NCBI GenBank assembly: GCA_964384945.1
Contig: CAYLMK010000026.1
Span: 8,735-72,734 of the forward strand
Length of the DNA stretch: 64,000 nucleotides
Reading direction: 5' to 3'
From: S015-6 sp964384945
GTDB lineage: Bacteria > Desulfobacterota > DSWW01
Shown in pieces: positions 49,774 through 58,221 of the stretch; positions within the stretch are counted from its first letter, which is position 1, and each line of letters starts with the position of its first letter. The translations under genes and the position numbers were made by a program. A model generated the notes under the pieces. It was not told the origin of the DNA. It did no database searches and saw nothing but the letters and a program-made list of their open reading frames with translations.

Positions 49774-52700
49774 GTGGACCCAGGAAAGTATGTCCTCCTC
49801 ATCAATTCGGCCGTCAAGGGCCACTTGCTGTCGCGGCCCGGCCCGGAGAAGCGGCGGCTCCGCGAAAAGCTCGAATTCCTCGAGAACGGCATTTGGGACA
49901 CGGGCGTCCGGGTGAAAAAGCTCAAGGGGGTCTCCGACAAGGTCATCTTCGAGGCAAGGCTCTCCAGGAGCGACAGGATCCTTTTCACGCTGGGAAGACA
50001 CAGACGCGGAACCGCCGTCTACATCTGGGGGGTTTACGGACACGACGACGTCACGGCCGCGGCTCGAAAGGCCTTCCCGGCGAACGCCCCGTTTCTGGAG
50101 TTCGAGCCCGAAGCCCGGGAGGATTACCCGGAGATCAGCGTGGACGATCTTCCCGCGGCCTACTTCACCATGGAGGACATCGAGGCGAAGTCCTCCGAGG
50201 ACTGCGGCCCGCAGAAATGGCTCGTCCTGAACGACGAGCAGTGGCGAAGAATCCTCCTGTCCTCCGAGGCGGACAGCATCGACCTCTTCCTCTTCCTCAC
50301 CTCCGAGCAGGAAAAGGTTCTGCGCCGGGATCCGCCCGTTCTCCTGGCCGGCACGGCCGGGAGCGGCAAGACCACCATCGCGGTCTACTACCTGCTGCGA
50401 AAGGAGTTTCTCGACAAGCGTCGCATCTTTCTCACCTACAGCCCCTACCTCAAACGGTTCTCGGAGCAAATCTACGACAGCCTGGCGAAGCACGCGGACG
50501 CGGGCGAGACGCAGGCAAGGAGGCCGGATTTCTTCGTTTTCCGAGACCTCCTGGCCGATATCCTGCGGTCGCACGGCAGAAGATACGAGAGGGAAGCGGA
50601 GGTCGGGCTCCGCGAATTCACGCAGATCTTCCGCAATCACAGGCTGCACCGGCAGTACGATCCGGTCCTCGTCTGGGAAGAGATCCGATCGATCGTCAAG
50701 GGCGCCAAGTCCCCGGTCTCTCTGAACCGCTGCAAGAAGCTCGTTGCGGGCTACGGGGCAGGCACGCTCCCCCGGAACGCCGTGCAGGAACTCAAGGAGT
50801 ACCTGCTGGGCCTCAGGAATCTGCAGATCATCCAGAAGATCGAGAAGCTGGTCGTCGGCAGGGAGGGGTACGCCTCCTACGAGGCATTCCTCCTCGAGCT
50901 GGCCGCCGGCAACCCGGCCTCGAGGGGCCGGACCCTGGCGGTGCTCCAGGAAGTCCTTCGAATCGTCGAGAAACGGGGCGCCCGCCTGTCGGATCCGCTT
51001 CTCAGCCTGGAAGAATACATGGCCATCGGCAAGAAGCGCGCTCCCAACTTCCTCTATGACCGCAGGGAAATCTACTCCATCGCGGAATACTACCAGGAGA
51101 GGATCGAGGCCGAGGGGCTCCGGGACGAGATCGATCTGTGCAGGGAGGCCCTGCACCTGATGCGCGACGCGGAAGAGCGGTACGCCTACGATCTCGTCGT
51201 CTGCGACGAGGTCCAGGACTTCTCCGACATCCAAATCTCCCTCATCCTGCGGCTGAGCCGCACCGGACAGGGCGTCGTTCTGACCGGCGACCCCAAGCAG
51301 ATCATCAATCCCAGCGGGTTCCGGTGGGAAGAGGTCAAGAACAAGTTCTACGACCGGGGGATACCGGTGCCGGACCTGTGCAAGCTCAATCTGAATTTCC
51401 GATGCGTCGGCAGCATCGTGAGACTCTCCAACGCCCTGCTCGATCTCAAGCAGAGCCTCATCGGCCTCTCCGACACGGAGATGCGGGAGGAATGGAAGTT
51501 CAGCGGCAGACCGCCCTTTCTCCTTCACGGCATGAGCGAGCAGGAGGTGATCCGCGGGATCCGCCTGACGGCCGCGGGCCGCATCGTTCTCGTCCGGAAC
51601 CGCGCCGAGCAGGACAGACTGAAGAAGGCGCTCGACACGGAGCTGGTCTTCACCATCAACGACGCCAAGGGGCTCGAGTTCGACACCGTGTTTCTCTGGA
51701 AGATCGGCACCGGGAGCAGGTCCTCCGAGCTGTGGAGAAGGATCCAGGGCGGGGAGGCCCTCGACCGAAGCCTCCATCCTCATCTCAAGCATGAGCTGAA
51801 CCTGCTCTACGTGGCCGTCACGCGCGCCCGCAACACCCTGGTGATCTATGACGGCGAGGCGCCCAGCCGCGTCTGGGATATCAAGGAACTGGCCGACCGG
51901 CTGTACCGCACCGCCGAAAGGGACGCCCTCTCGGAGGTCTGGCAACGGGCTTCGTCCCCCGAGGAGTGGGAAAAACAGGGAGACTACTTTTTCGAGCGCG
52001 AATACTATCCGGCCGCCATGGAGTGTTACAAGAACGGGGGGAACCTGCAGAAGAAGGAGGTGGCCGAGGCCTTCGTTCTGGAAGCCAGGGGCCGCCACGC
52101 CGAGGCCGCCCGTCTCTTCGAGAGGCATCACCGGCCGGCCCGCGCCGCCGAGAACTACGAGAAGGCCCGCCAGTACGAACGGGCCATGGACCTGTGGGCG
52201 AAGGCGGGCGAGGCCGAACGCTCGGGCCTGTGCAGGATACGAATGTACGAGGCCCAGGGACGCTTCGGCGAGGCCGCCCGGGAGTGGCTGCTGCGCGGGC
52301 AGGAAGAGAAGGCCCTGGAGAACTGGGAAAAGGGGAACGAGCACGAAGCGATCGGCCGCTACTACCTTTCGCGCAAGCAGTACGCAAAGGCCGCCTCCGC
52401 CATGGAAAAGGCAAAACGTTACGCGGACGCCGCCGCCTGCTTCAAGAAGGCGAAGAAGCACGCGCAGGCAGCCGATCTCTACTTCCGCGCCGGCGATTAC
52501 GGGAACGCGGCCCTTCTCTACAAGAAGCTCAAGCGCAGGGACGAACTCCTTCAGTGCCATCTCGCACTCAAGGATTACCACTCGGCCGCCCTGCTCTACG
52601 AGCGGGCCCGCGACGCGGAAAAGGCGATCGAGCATTTCCGGAGATTCTCCGAGGCCTCCGCGGAAAACCGGGACCGGCTCCTCGGCGAGGCGGCCCGGCA

Positions 52701-54045
52701 CGCCGCCCGCCAGATGACCCTGAAGGCGGCCCTTCGGTACTCGGCGCTGGGCATGTACGAGCAATCCGCCCCCTTCTATCTCCGGAAGGGAGCTGTGGAC
52801 AGAGCGATGGAGGAATTCAAAGCCCTTGGGGATTTCCACCGTCTGGCCGAATGCCTCGAGAAGAAAGGAAAGTTCTACGAGGCCGCGGCGCAGATGGAGA
52901 AGGGGGATCGGCCGGACAAGTGGGAGGCGGTGACCCGGCTTCTGCGATCCCATGTGTACGGAAAGGGGGTCGGCGGCCGCCGCCCGTACTACCGCGACTA
53001 CGACAAGAAGCGCGCGGACATGTTGTTCCAGGAGGGCGAGGCCCTGTTTCGGTCAGGCTCGCACGAGATGGCCCTGGCCAGGTTTTGCGCGATCCAGTAT
53101 CCGGACGGGATCCTCAAGGTCTACCTGAAGCTCGGCCGCGACGAGGAAGCGCTCCGCTACTTCACGGAGAACCGTTTCGGGGAGTACGCGGAACGATACC
53201 TGCAGGAGAGGCCGGACGTCGATCTGTCGCTGGATTTTCTCAAGCAACTGACGTTGGAGTATTCGGCGTTCCATATGCGATACGACCGCAACGCGCATAC
53301 GAACCTGGGCTTCCTCGCCCGGGCGTTCGCCTCGCGTATGAACCGGCATGGAGACGAAGAGACCCGCATTCTGCTCGACGGCTACCTGTCTCAATTCCAG
53401 CACCACCATGAATTCGAGGACATCCTTCCCGCCTCCCTTCTCGATCTCGCGCTCCGGGCGAGGAGCTACAACACGATTTTCCGCGCGGCGGCGGCGCAGA
53501 GATACCACCGGGCAGAAATCTCGGAAAAGATACGTGCCTTCTTCGATTCCGTCCGGGCGGAGGCGGAACGGCACGACGACAGGAACCTCCGGATATGCTG
53601 CTGCCTTCTTTACGACAAGGCCGGATACGAGTTCCTGCTTCGCGATCTTCCCCTGACATCCTGGAACTACTGGCTTTTCTCGGAGAGCAGGGTGCATTTC
53701 CGAAAGACCGTCGACTACCTGGTGGACCGGAAGAGGATCGAGGAGGCCGTCAGGCTCTGCAAGATGCATGGGGACTTCGGCCGGGCGGCGCAAATCTACG
53801 AGAGGCAGGGAAGGTTCGCCTCGGCCGGCAAAGAATACCGGGAGGCGAAACTCTACGAGGACGCCGTTCGATGCTACGAGCGGGGGAAGGACGCCCCGAA
53901 TGTGGCAAGGACCTATGAGAGGATGAACGAGTTCGGGAAGGCGATGAAAATCTGGTCCGATCTCGGAAGGACGGCGGAAATGACCCGTCTTCGGAAGAAA
54001 GTGGAAAAGATGCGGGAAAAGGCCTCGCAGCCGAGGCTGCTGTAA
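49774..54045 (+). CDS. giant RelE-like/UvrD helicase/TPR protein (TRANK1-like architecture)
   Basis: This 1,423-residue protein has an N-terminal 95 residues resembling a RelE/ParE-type toxin fold (WDTGVRVKKLKG, KVIFEARLSRSDRILFTL). A UvrD/Rep superfamily 1 helicase follows: Walker A GTAGSGKT at 193-200, Walker B VVCDEVQDFSD near 478, TGDPKQII, LNLNFRC, NDAKGLEFDTVFLW and YVAVTRARNTLVIYD near 680. The last 700 residues are TPR-like helical repeats rich in AAxxYExxxxYxxA. The order recalls eukaryotic TRANK1 helicases. No nuclease motif is seen. GTG 49774 has GGGGAA upstream. Function unknown; RNA surveillance or defence are possibilities. Confidence 0.85.
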   Translation: MDPGKYVLLINSAVKGHLLSRPGPEKRRLREKLEFLENGIWDTGVRVKKLKGVSDKVIFEARLSRSDRILFTLGRHRRGTAVYIWGVYGHDDVTAAARKAFPANAPFLEFEPEAREDYPEISVDDLPAAYFTMEDIEAKSSEDCGPQKWLVLNDEQWRRILLSSEADSIDLFLFLTSEQEKVLRRDPPVLLAGTAGSGKTTIAVYYLLRKEFLDKRRIFLTYSPYLKRFSEQIYDSLAKHADAGETQARRPDFFVFRDLLADILRSHGRRYEREAEVGLREFTQIFRNHRLHRQYDPVLVWEEIRSIVKGAKSPVSLNRCKKLVAGYGAGTLPRNAVQELKEYLLGLRNLQIIQKIEKLVVGREGYASYEAFLLELAAGNPASRGRTLAVLQEVLRIVEKRGARLSDPLLSLEEYMAIGKKRAPNFLYDRREIYSIAEYYQERIEAEGLRDEIDLCREALHLMRDAEERYAYDLVVCDEVQDFSDIQISLILRLSRTGQGVVLTGDPKQIINPSGFRWEEVKNKFYDRGIPVPDLCKLNLNFRCVGSIVRLSNALLDLKQSLIGLSDTEMREEWKFSGRPPFLLHGMSEQEVIRGIRLTAAGRIVLVRNRAEQDRLKKALDTELVFTINDAKGLEFDTVFLWKIGTGSRSSELWRRIQGGEALDRSLHPHLKHELNLLYVAVTRARNTLVIYDGEAPSRVWDIKELADRLYRTAERDALSEVWQRASSPEEWEKQGDYFFEREYYPAAMECYKNGGNLQKKEVAEAFVLEARGRHAEAARLFERHHRPARAAENYEKARQYERAMDLWAKAGEAERSGLCRIRMYEAQGRFGEAAREWLLRGQEEKALENWEKGNEHEAIGRYYLSRKQYAKAASAMEKAKRYADAAACFKKAKKHAQAADLYFRAGDYGNAALLYKKLKRRDELLQCHLALKDYHSAALLYERARDAEKAIEHFRRFSEASAENRDRLLGEAARHAARQMTLKAALRYSALGMYEQSAPFYLRKGAVDRAMEEFKALGDFHRLAECLEKKGKFYEAAAQMEKGDRPDKWEAVTRLLRSHVYGKGVGGRRPYYRDYDKKRADMLFQEGEALFRSGSHEMALARFCAIQYPDGILKVYLKLGRDEEALRYFTENRFGEYAERYLQERPDVDLSLDFLKQLTLEYSAFHMRYDRNAHTNLGFLARAFASRMNRHGDEETRILLDGYLSQFQHHHEFEDILPASLLDLALRARSYNTIFRAAAAQRYHRAEISEKIRAFFDSVRAEAERHDDRNLRICCCLLYDKAGYEFLLRDLPLTSWNYWLFSESRVHFRKTVDYLVDRKRIEEAVRLCKMHGDFGRAAQIYERQGRFASAGKEYREAKLYEDAVRCYERGKDAPNVARTYERMNEFGKAMKIWSDLGRTAEMTRLRKKVEKMREKASQPRLL

Positions 54046-54149
54046 GGCGCGCCTTCGCCGGAACAGGCATCACGGTTCTGGCTGCAGGGGGAGAAAGAAA
54101 AGGCGGTTAAACACACATGAACAGGGGGATGTCGCAACCTCAGGCAGAA

Positions 54150-54530
54150 TCATTCTCTGTGCGTTGACGGTCTATGAACGCGATATCCGGATTCTGAAAG
54201 CACGATAACCAGCGGTTCTTCTTTGCTTAGGATCTCTTCTTCTCGATCGAGTACTTCCACAACATTCTCCACAATCTGCCTTGGGTGGAGAAGACGGAAT
54301 CGAAGCAGGACTATCCTGCCCCGACCCCATAGACGACCGAATTCCACCAGACCGCCAAAGTCCTTGTCGCCCGAAAGGAGGAGCAGGCCACGCTTCTCCG
54401 CGTATTCCAGAATGGCGATGTCCTTCTGTCCCGCAAGGCCCACCTCGGGAACGAAGAGCACCTCATGCGCGGCTTGGCGAAGCCCGCGAACGATGTCCGT
54501 GTGGACATTCTCATCGGCAAGGATTCGCAT
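54150..54530 (-). CDS. DUF5615 PIN-like (Mut7-C type) toxin
   Basis: The 126-residue protein begins MRILADENVHTDIVRGLRQ, the DUF5615/PIN-like opening with an acidic pair. It continues DIAILEYAEKRGLLLLSGDKDFGGLVEFG, the conserved acid-rich loop, then RIVLLRF. These proteins resemble PIN nucleases and are found as toxins next to DUF433 antitoxins. ATG 54530 overlaps the antitoxin stop by one base (TGATG). RNase activity is a family-level expectation. Confidence 0.82.
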   Translation of the reverse strand: MRILADENVHTDIVRGLRQAAHEVLFVPEVGLAGQKDIAILEYAEKRGLLLLSGDKDFGGLVEFGRLWGRGRIVLLRFRLLHPRQIVENVVEVLDREEEILSKEEPLVIVLSESGYRVHRPSTHRE

Positions 54531-54763
54531 CAGACCTTGTTCCCGTAAGTCCGGATTTCCTCGCCTTGAAACTGCCTCGCAGCGAAATCCAGGGCCGCCT
54601 CCAGTCCCTCTTCGGATAATGTCGGATAACCTCGGAGGATTTCCTGCCTTGTCATGCCAGAGGCGATACACTGCAAGATCAGTGCAACGGAAACCCTGGT
54701 GCCTTGGACGACCGGTTTTCCATTCAGAATCTCCGGATCGCAGACAATCATGGCTTCTTTCAT
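54530..54763 (-). CDS. DUF433 antitoxin
   Basis: This 77-residue helix-turn-helix-type protein has the DUF433 signature VCDPEILNGKPVVQGTRVSV followed by ILQCIASGMTRQEILRGYPTLSEEGLEAALDFA. DUF433 proteins are antitoxins and probable autorepressors of DUF5615 toxins. I chose ATG 54763 because of AGGAAGAGG directly upstream. An in-frame ATG at 54826 overlaps a likely -10 element, and a transcript starting there would leave it out. Confidence 0.82.
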   Translation of the reverse strand: MKEAMIVCDPEILNGKPVVQGTRVSVALILQCIASGMTRQEILRGYPTLSEEGLEAALDFAARQFQGEEIRTYGNKV

Positions 54764-54824
54764 GGCCTCTTCCTTTTCGAGTTCATGCACAATAGACCCA
54801 TATGGTAACACAAGATATTCCTTC

Positions 54825-54830
54825 ATTATA
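54825..54830 (-). promoter_or_regulatory. -10 element of the DUF433/DUF5615 operon
   Basis: A perfect TATAAT on the minus strand lies about 62 bases upstream of the chosen antitoxin start. No good -35 is seen, so the promoter may depend on a regulator. Confidence 0.45.
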
Positions 54831-54867
54831 TAGGAAGAACAAGGACGGAAGGGAAGCCGAGCCAGGC

Positions 54868-54910
54868 AGAAAGAAAAGGCGGCTAAACCATGCATCCCGG
54901 CTTAGCCGCC
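54868..54910 (-). terminator. rho-independent terminator of the tRNA-Lys/tRNA-Glu operon
   Basis: On the minus strand GGCGGCTAA (54902-54910) pairs with TTAGCCGCC (54878-54886), followed by TTTTCTTTCT. It lies about 20 bases after tRNA-Glu. Confidence 0.85.
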
Positions 54911-54930
54911 CGACTGTGATTGAAGTTGGC

Positions 54931-55005
54931 GTCCCCAAGGGGATTCGAACCCCTGTTGCCGCCGTGAAAGGGCGGTGTCCTTGGCCGGGCTAGACGATGG
55001 GGACG
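54931..55005 (-). tRNA. tRNA-Glu (anticodon TTC)
   Basis: The minus strand folds as a cloverleaf. The acceptor gtcccca pairs with the 3' strand tggggac, the anticodon stem-loop ccgccctTTCacggcgg carries TTC, and the T-loop is ggttcgaatcc. CCA is not encoded. Transcription is probably shared with tRNA-Lys upstream. Confidence 0.93.
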
Positions 55006-55066
55006 TCGGCAACGGCGACGATATGAATATTTGAGTCTTGTCGGCCCCTCTGGGTTCCCTGCCGGC

Positions 55067-55141
55067 TGGTGGGCCGTGCCGGACTTGAACCGGCGGCTCT
55101 CTGCTTAAAAGGCAGATACTCTACCACTGAGTTAACGGCCC
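55067..55141 (-). tRNA. tRNA-Lys (anticodon TTT)
   Basis: The minus strand gives acceptor gggccgt...acggccc-A with encoded CCA, D-arm taactcagtggtagagta, anticodon stem-loop ctgcctTTTaagcag and T-arm gccggttcaagtccggc. It is the first gene of a two-tRNA unit with promoter at 55161-55189. Confidence 0.95.
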
Positions 55142-55160
55142 TCTTCCACCAAAGCATTTT

Positions 55161-55189
55161 ATTTTAATAGCTTGGGCCTTGATTTGCAA
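55161..55189 (-). promoter_or_regulatory. strong promoter of the tRNA-Lys/tRNA-Glu unit
   Basis: On the minus strand TTGCAA (55184-55189), a 17-base spacer and TAAAAT (55161-55166, five of six) lie 20 bases upstream of the mature tRNA-Lys end and immediately after the purA stop. Confidence 0.75.
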
Positions 55190-55192
55190 GGA

Positions 55193-56494
55193 CTAGAGGG
55201 CCTCAAAGGGGTTTTCCAGCACGATGCTCTGCTGCCGCTGCGGCCCCACGGACACGAGAAAGAAGGGAACGCCGACGATCTCTTCGAGCCTTCTGACGTA
55301 CCGAACCGTGTTCCGGGGAAGATCCGCGAGGCTGCGGGCGCCCCGGATATCCTCTCTCCAGCCGGGCATCTCCTCGTACACCGGCCTGGCCTGCTCGAGC
55401 AGCCGGATATCGGACGGGAACTCCGTGATCCGGCTTCGTCCCGCCCGGTAGGCCGTGCAGATCCGGATCGGGTCCACCCCGGTCAGGGTGTCGAGCTTGG
55501 TCAGGGCGAGCCCCGTGAAACCGTTCACCCGCGCGCCGTAGCGGCCCGCCACGGCATCGAACCATCCGCATCGCCGGGGCCGCCCCGTTGTGGCGCCGTA
55601 CTCTTCTCCCTCCCTGCGCAGGTGCTCGCCCACCTTGTCGTTGAGTTCCGTCGGAAAGGGACCTCCGCCCACGCGGGTCGTGTAGGCCTTGATCACCCCC
55701 AGGATCTCCTGCAGGAAATAGGGGGCCACGCCGCAGCCCGCGAGCACCCCTCCGACGCCGGCATTCGAGGACGTGACAAACGGATAGGTGCCGTGGTCGA
55801 TGTCGAGCAGTGTTCCCTGGGCTCCCTCAAAGAGGATCCTCTTGCCCTTAAGCAACATGTCGTCCAGGAGCCGGGAGACGTCGGCCACGTGCCGTTTCAG
55901 GATCCGCGCATAGCCGAGGTATTCCTCGCGCAAGGAGGAAAACGAGAACCCGGGCTGCTTGAGGACGCACTTCAAGTAAGCGTTCTTCTCCCGGAGCGCG
56001 GCCCGAAGCCTCTCTTCGAAGAGATCCCTGTTCATGAGATCGACGAACCGGATGCCGGCCCGGTTCGCCTTGTCCTCGTAAGCCGGGCCAATGCCCCTTC
56101 CCGTGGTCCCGATCCTGCCCTTCCGGGTCTTTGCCCCCTCGCGGGCGAGATCGATTCTGCGGTGGTAGGGCATGATGAGGTGCGCCCTCTCGCTGATGAA
56201 GAAATTCTTCGGCGTGAGCTTGATCCCCTTCTTGGCGAGGCGCTCCATCTCCTGGAGGAGCACGCAAGGGTCTACGACCATTCCGTTGCCCAGCACGCCT
56301 ATCTTCCCCCGGTGGAGCACGCCGGAGGGGATCAGGTGCAGGATCGTCTTCTCGCCTCCGGCCACGATCGTGTGGCCGGCATTGTTGCCTCCCGCGTAAC
56401 GGACGATGGTGTCTGCCTGCTCCGCAAGATAGTCCACCACCTTCCCCTTGCCCTCGTCTCCCCACTGGGCACCGACTACGACGACACTGTTCAT
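55193..56494 (-). CDS. purA: adenylosuccinate synthetase
   Basis: The 433-residue enzyme converts IMP, GTP and aspartate to adenylosuccinate, the committed step to AMP. The GTP loop QWGDEGKGK is at the N-terminus. Family motifs GGNNAGHTI, TTGRGIGPAYEDK, FEGAQGTLLDIDHGTYPFVTSSN and GGGPFPTEL are complete, and KLDTLTG is near the C-terminus. GGGGAG precedes the ATG. It is third in the leftward aminotransferase-serA-purA cluster. Confidence 0.97.
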   Translation of the reverse strand: MNSVVVVGAQWGDEGKGKVVDYLAEQADTIVRYAGGNNAGHTIVAGGEKTILHLIPSGVLHRGKIGVLGNGMVVDPCVLLQEMERLAKKGIKLTPKNFFISERAHLIMPYHRRIDLAREGAKTRKGRIGTTGRGIGPAYEDKANRAGIRFVDLMNRDLFEERLRAALREKNAYLKCVLKQPGFSFSSLREEYLGYARILKRHVADVSRLLDDMLLKGKRILFEGAQGTLLDIDHGTYPFVTSSNAGVGGVLAGCGVAPYFLQEILGVIKAYTTRVGGGPFPTELNDKVGEHLRREGEEYGATTGRPRRCGWFDAVAGRYGARVNGFTGLALTKLDTLTGVDPIRICTAYRAGRSRITEFPSDIRLLEQARPVYEEMPGWREDIRGARSLADLPRNTVRYVRRLEEIVGVPFFLVSVGPQRQQSIVLENPFEAL

Positions 56495-56602
56495 TCGATT
56501 CTCCCCTTCAGATCGCGCAGACCTCCCCTGTCACAAAGGCTTGCGCACAGGGTTTCGGGTCCTCTTCGAGCGGGCCTTACAGAGAGGGCCGGACGCGAGC
56601 GC

Positions 56603-58201
56603 TCACCCGAAGGTGATCTGTTTGACGGAAAGGATGTTCGGAAGCCGCGAGGCCTTCTCCAGAACCTCCTTGGGGACCGGGTTGTCCACGTTGATGAATG
56701 CAACCGCCTTGCCCCCCGCCTGGTCCCGGCCGAGATGGAAGCGTGCGATGTTGATCCGGTTCTCCCCCAGGAGGACCCCGATCGCGCCGATGATGCCCGG
56801 TTTGTCCAGGTTCTCCATGACGATCATGTTGCCCTCCAGGATCGCCTCCCCGAAATACTGGTTCCATCGCACCAGACGGGGAGGGCCGTCCTTCCCGAAC
56901 ACGGCGCCGACCAGGCACTCCTCCCTCGAGCCCGAACGGAGATAGATGCTCACCTTGTTCGTGAAGTTCACGTCCCTCTTGGTGGCCCCTTCGGTGACAT
57001 GGATTCCCATCGCTTCCGCAATGAGGGGCGCATTGACGTAGTTGACCGTCTCCTCTGCGCGCATCGGCTCGAGAAGGCCTTTCAGGAGGGCCACGGTCAG
57101 GGGCCGGATTTCGTAATCGGCCAGGTCGCCGGAATACTCCGCCCGGACCTCCTCGACCGCGCCGGGGGACATCTGGGCATAGAGGCTTCCCAACTTCTCG
57201 CAGAGCCGGAGGTAGGGCCGGAGCATGGCCAGGCTTTCCTTGCTCACGGACGGAACGTTCACCGCGTTTCGGATCAGCCCCCGGGTCAGGTAGTCGGCGA
57301 TCTGCTCGGCAACCGCCACGGCCACGTTCTCCTGCGCCTCTGCCGTGGAGGCCCCGAGGTGGGGGGTGCAGATCACGTTGTCGAGGGCCAGCAGGGGGTT
57401 GTCGCCGGGCGGCTCGGTCTCGAACACGTCCAGGGCCGCACCCGCGACCCTGCCGCTCTTCAGGGCGTCGAACAGGGCCTTCTCGTCCACGATTCCCCCC
57501 CGGGCGCAATGGACCAGCATGACGCCGTTCTTCATCTTGGAGAAGGCCGCCGCATCGAGAAGGTGGTGCGTGCTCTTGTTCAGGGGCACGTGCACCGTGA
57601 TGTAATCGGAGCGGGCGAGCAGCTCGTCGAAGGTGACCGCCTCCACCCCTTTCTTGTTCGCGATCTCGGCCGTGAGAAAGGGGTCGAAGGCAATGACGTT
57701 CATCTTGAGGCCCTTGGCCCGGTCTGCAACCACGCTTCCGATCTGGCCCAGACCGAGAACGCCCAGGGTCTTCCGGAAGAGTTCCCGGCCCTGAAACTTC
57801 TTCTTCTCCCACTTGCCCGCCTTCATGGAGGCGGACGCCTGGGGGACGTTGCGCGTCAGGGAGAGCAGCAGCGACAGGGCATGCTCGGCGGTGGTGACCG
57901 TATTTCCTCCGGGCGTGTTCATCACGGCGATTCCGCGCTTGGTCGCCGCTTCGATATCGATGTTGTCCAGGCCGGTCCCGGCCCGTCCGACCACCTTCAG
58001 ACGGTCCGCCTTTTCGATCAGCTCGGCCGTCAGCCGGGTGCGGCTCCGTATGACCAGGGCGTCGAAGTCCTTCAGGGTCGCCGCGAGTCGTTCCGCCGAG
58101 ATCTCGTGATCCACGACCGTCTCGATCCCGGGGGTTTTCTGGAGGATCTCGACCCCCTTTGCGGAGAGATTGTCGGTGACCAGTACGCGATAGGTGCTCA
58201 T
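56603..58201 (-). CDS. serA: D-3-phosphoglycerate dehydrogenase, long form
   Basis: The 532-residue enzyme catalyses the first step of serine synthesis. The catalytic domain has GRAGTGLDNID, NTPGGNTVTTAEHAL (Arg and His nearby), the NAD site GVLGLGQIGSVVA, CARGGIVDEKAL (Arg) and the histidine in PHLGASTAEAQ. Residues about 320-450 are the intervening substrate-binding domain. The C-terminal ACT domain (IVMENLDKPGIIGAIGVLLGENRINIA) suggests serine feedback. ATG 58201 is 20 bases after the aminotransferase gene. Confidence 0.97.
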   Translation of the reverse strand: MSTYRVLVTDNLSAKGVEILQKTPGIETVVDHEISAERLAATLKDFDALVIRSRTRLTAELIEKADRLKVVGRAGTGLDNIDIEAATKRGIAVMNTPGGNTVTTAEHALSLLLSLTRNVPQASASMKAGKWEKKKFQGRELFRKTLGVLGLGQIGSVVADRAKGLKMNVIAFDPFLTAEIANKKGVEAVTFDELLARSDYITVHVPLNKSTHHLLDAAAFSKMKNGVMLVHCARGGIVDEKALFDALKSGRVAGAALDVFETEPPGDNPLLALDNVICTPHLGASTAEAQENVAVAVAEQIADYLTRGLIRNAVNVPSVSKESLAMLRPYLRLCEKLGSLYAQMSPGAVEEVRAEYSGDLADYEIRPLTVALLKGLLEPMRAEETVNYVNAPLIAEAMGIHVTEGATKRDVNFTNKVSIYLRSGSREECLVGAVFGKDGPPRLVRWNQYFGEAILEGNMIVMENLDKPGIIGAIGVLLGENRINIARFHLGRDQAGGKAVAFINVDNPVPKEVLEKASRLPNILSVKQITFG

Positions 58202-58221
58202 GCCGCTTCCTTTGTCAGGGG

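Larger units (their letters stand above)
54092..54888. repeat. 21-bp direct repeats flanking a toxin-antitoxin module
   Basis: The 21-mer agaaagaaaaggcggytaaac occurs at 54092-54112 and 54868-54888 with one mismatch. The two copies bracket the DUF5615/DUF433 pair at a spacing of 776 bases. The right copy is part of the tRNA-operon terminator. Confidence 0.7.

Noticed and set aside
49708..52953. A 1,081-codon antisense frame across the helicase gene
   Set aside because: It has no recognisable domain or ribosome site and mirrors high-GC codon structure; the sense frame carries all helicase motifs.
54764..54895. Longer N-terminus for the DUF433 antitoxin
   Set aside because: The upstream ATG at 54826 coincides with a TATAAT -10 element, and the ribosome site fits the ATG at 54763.
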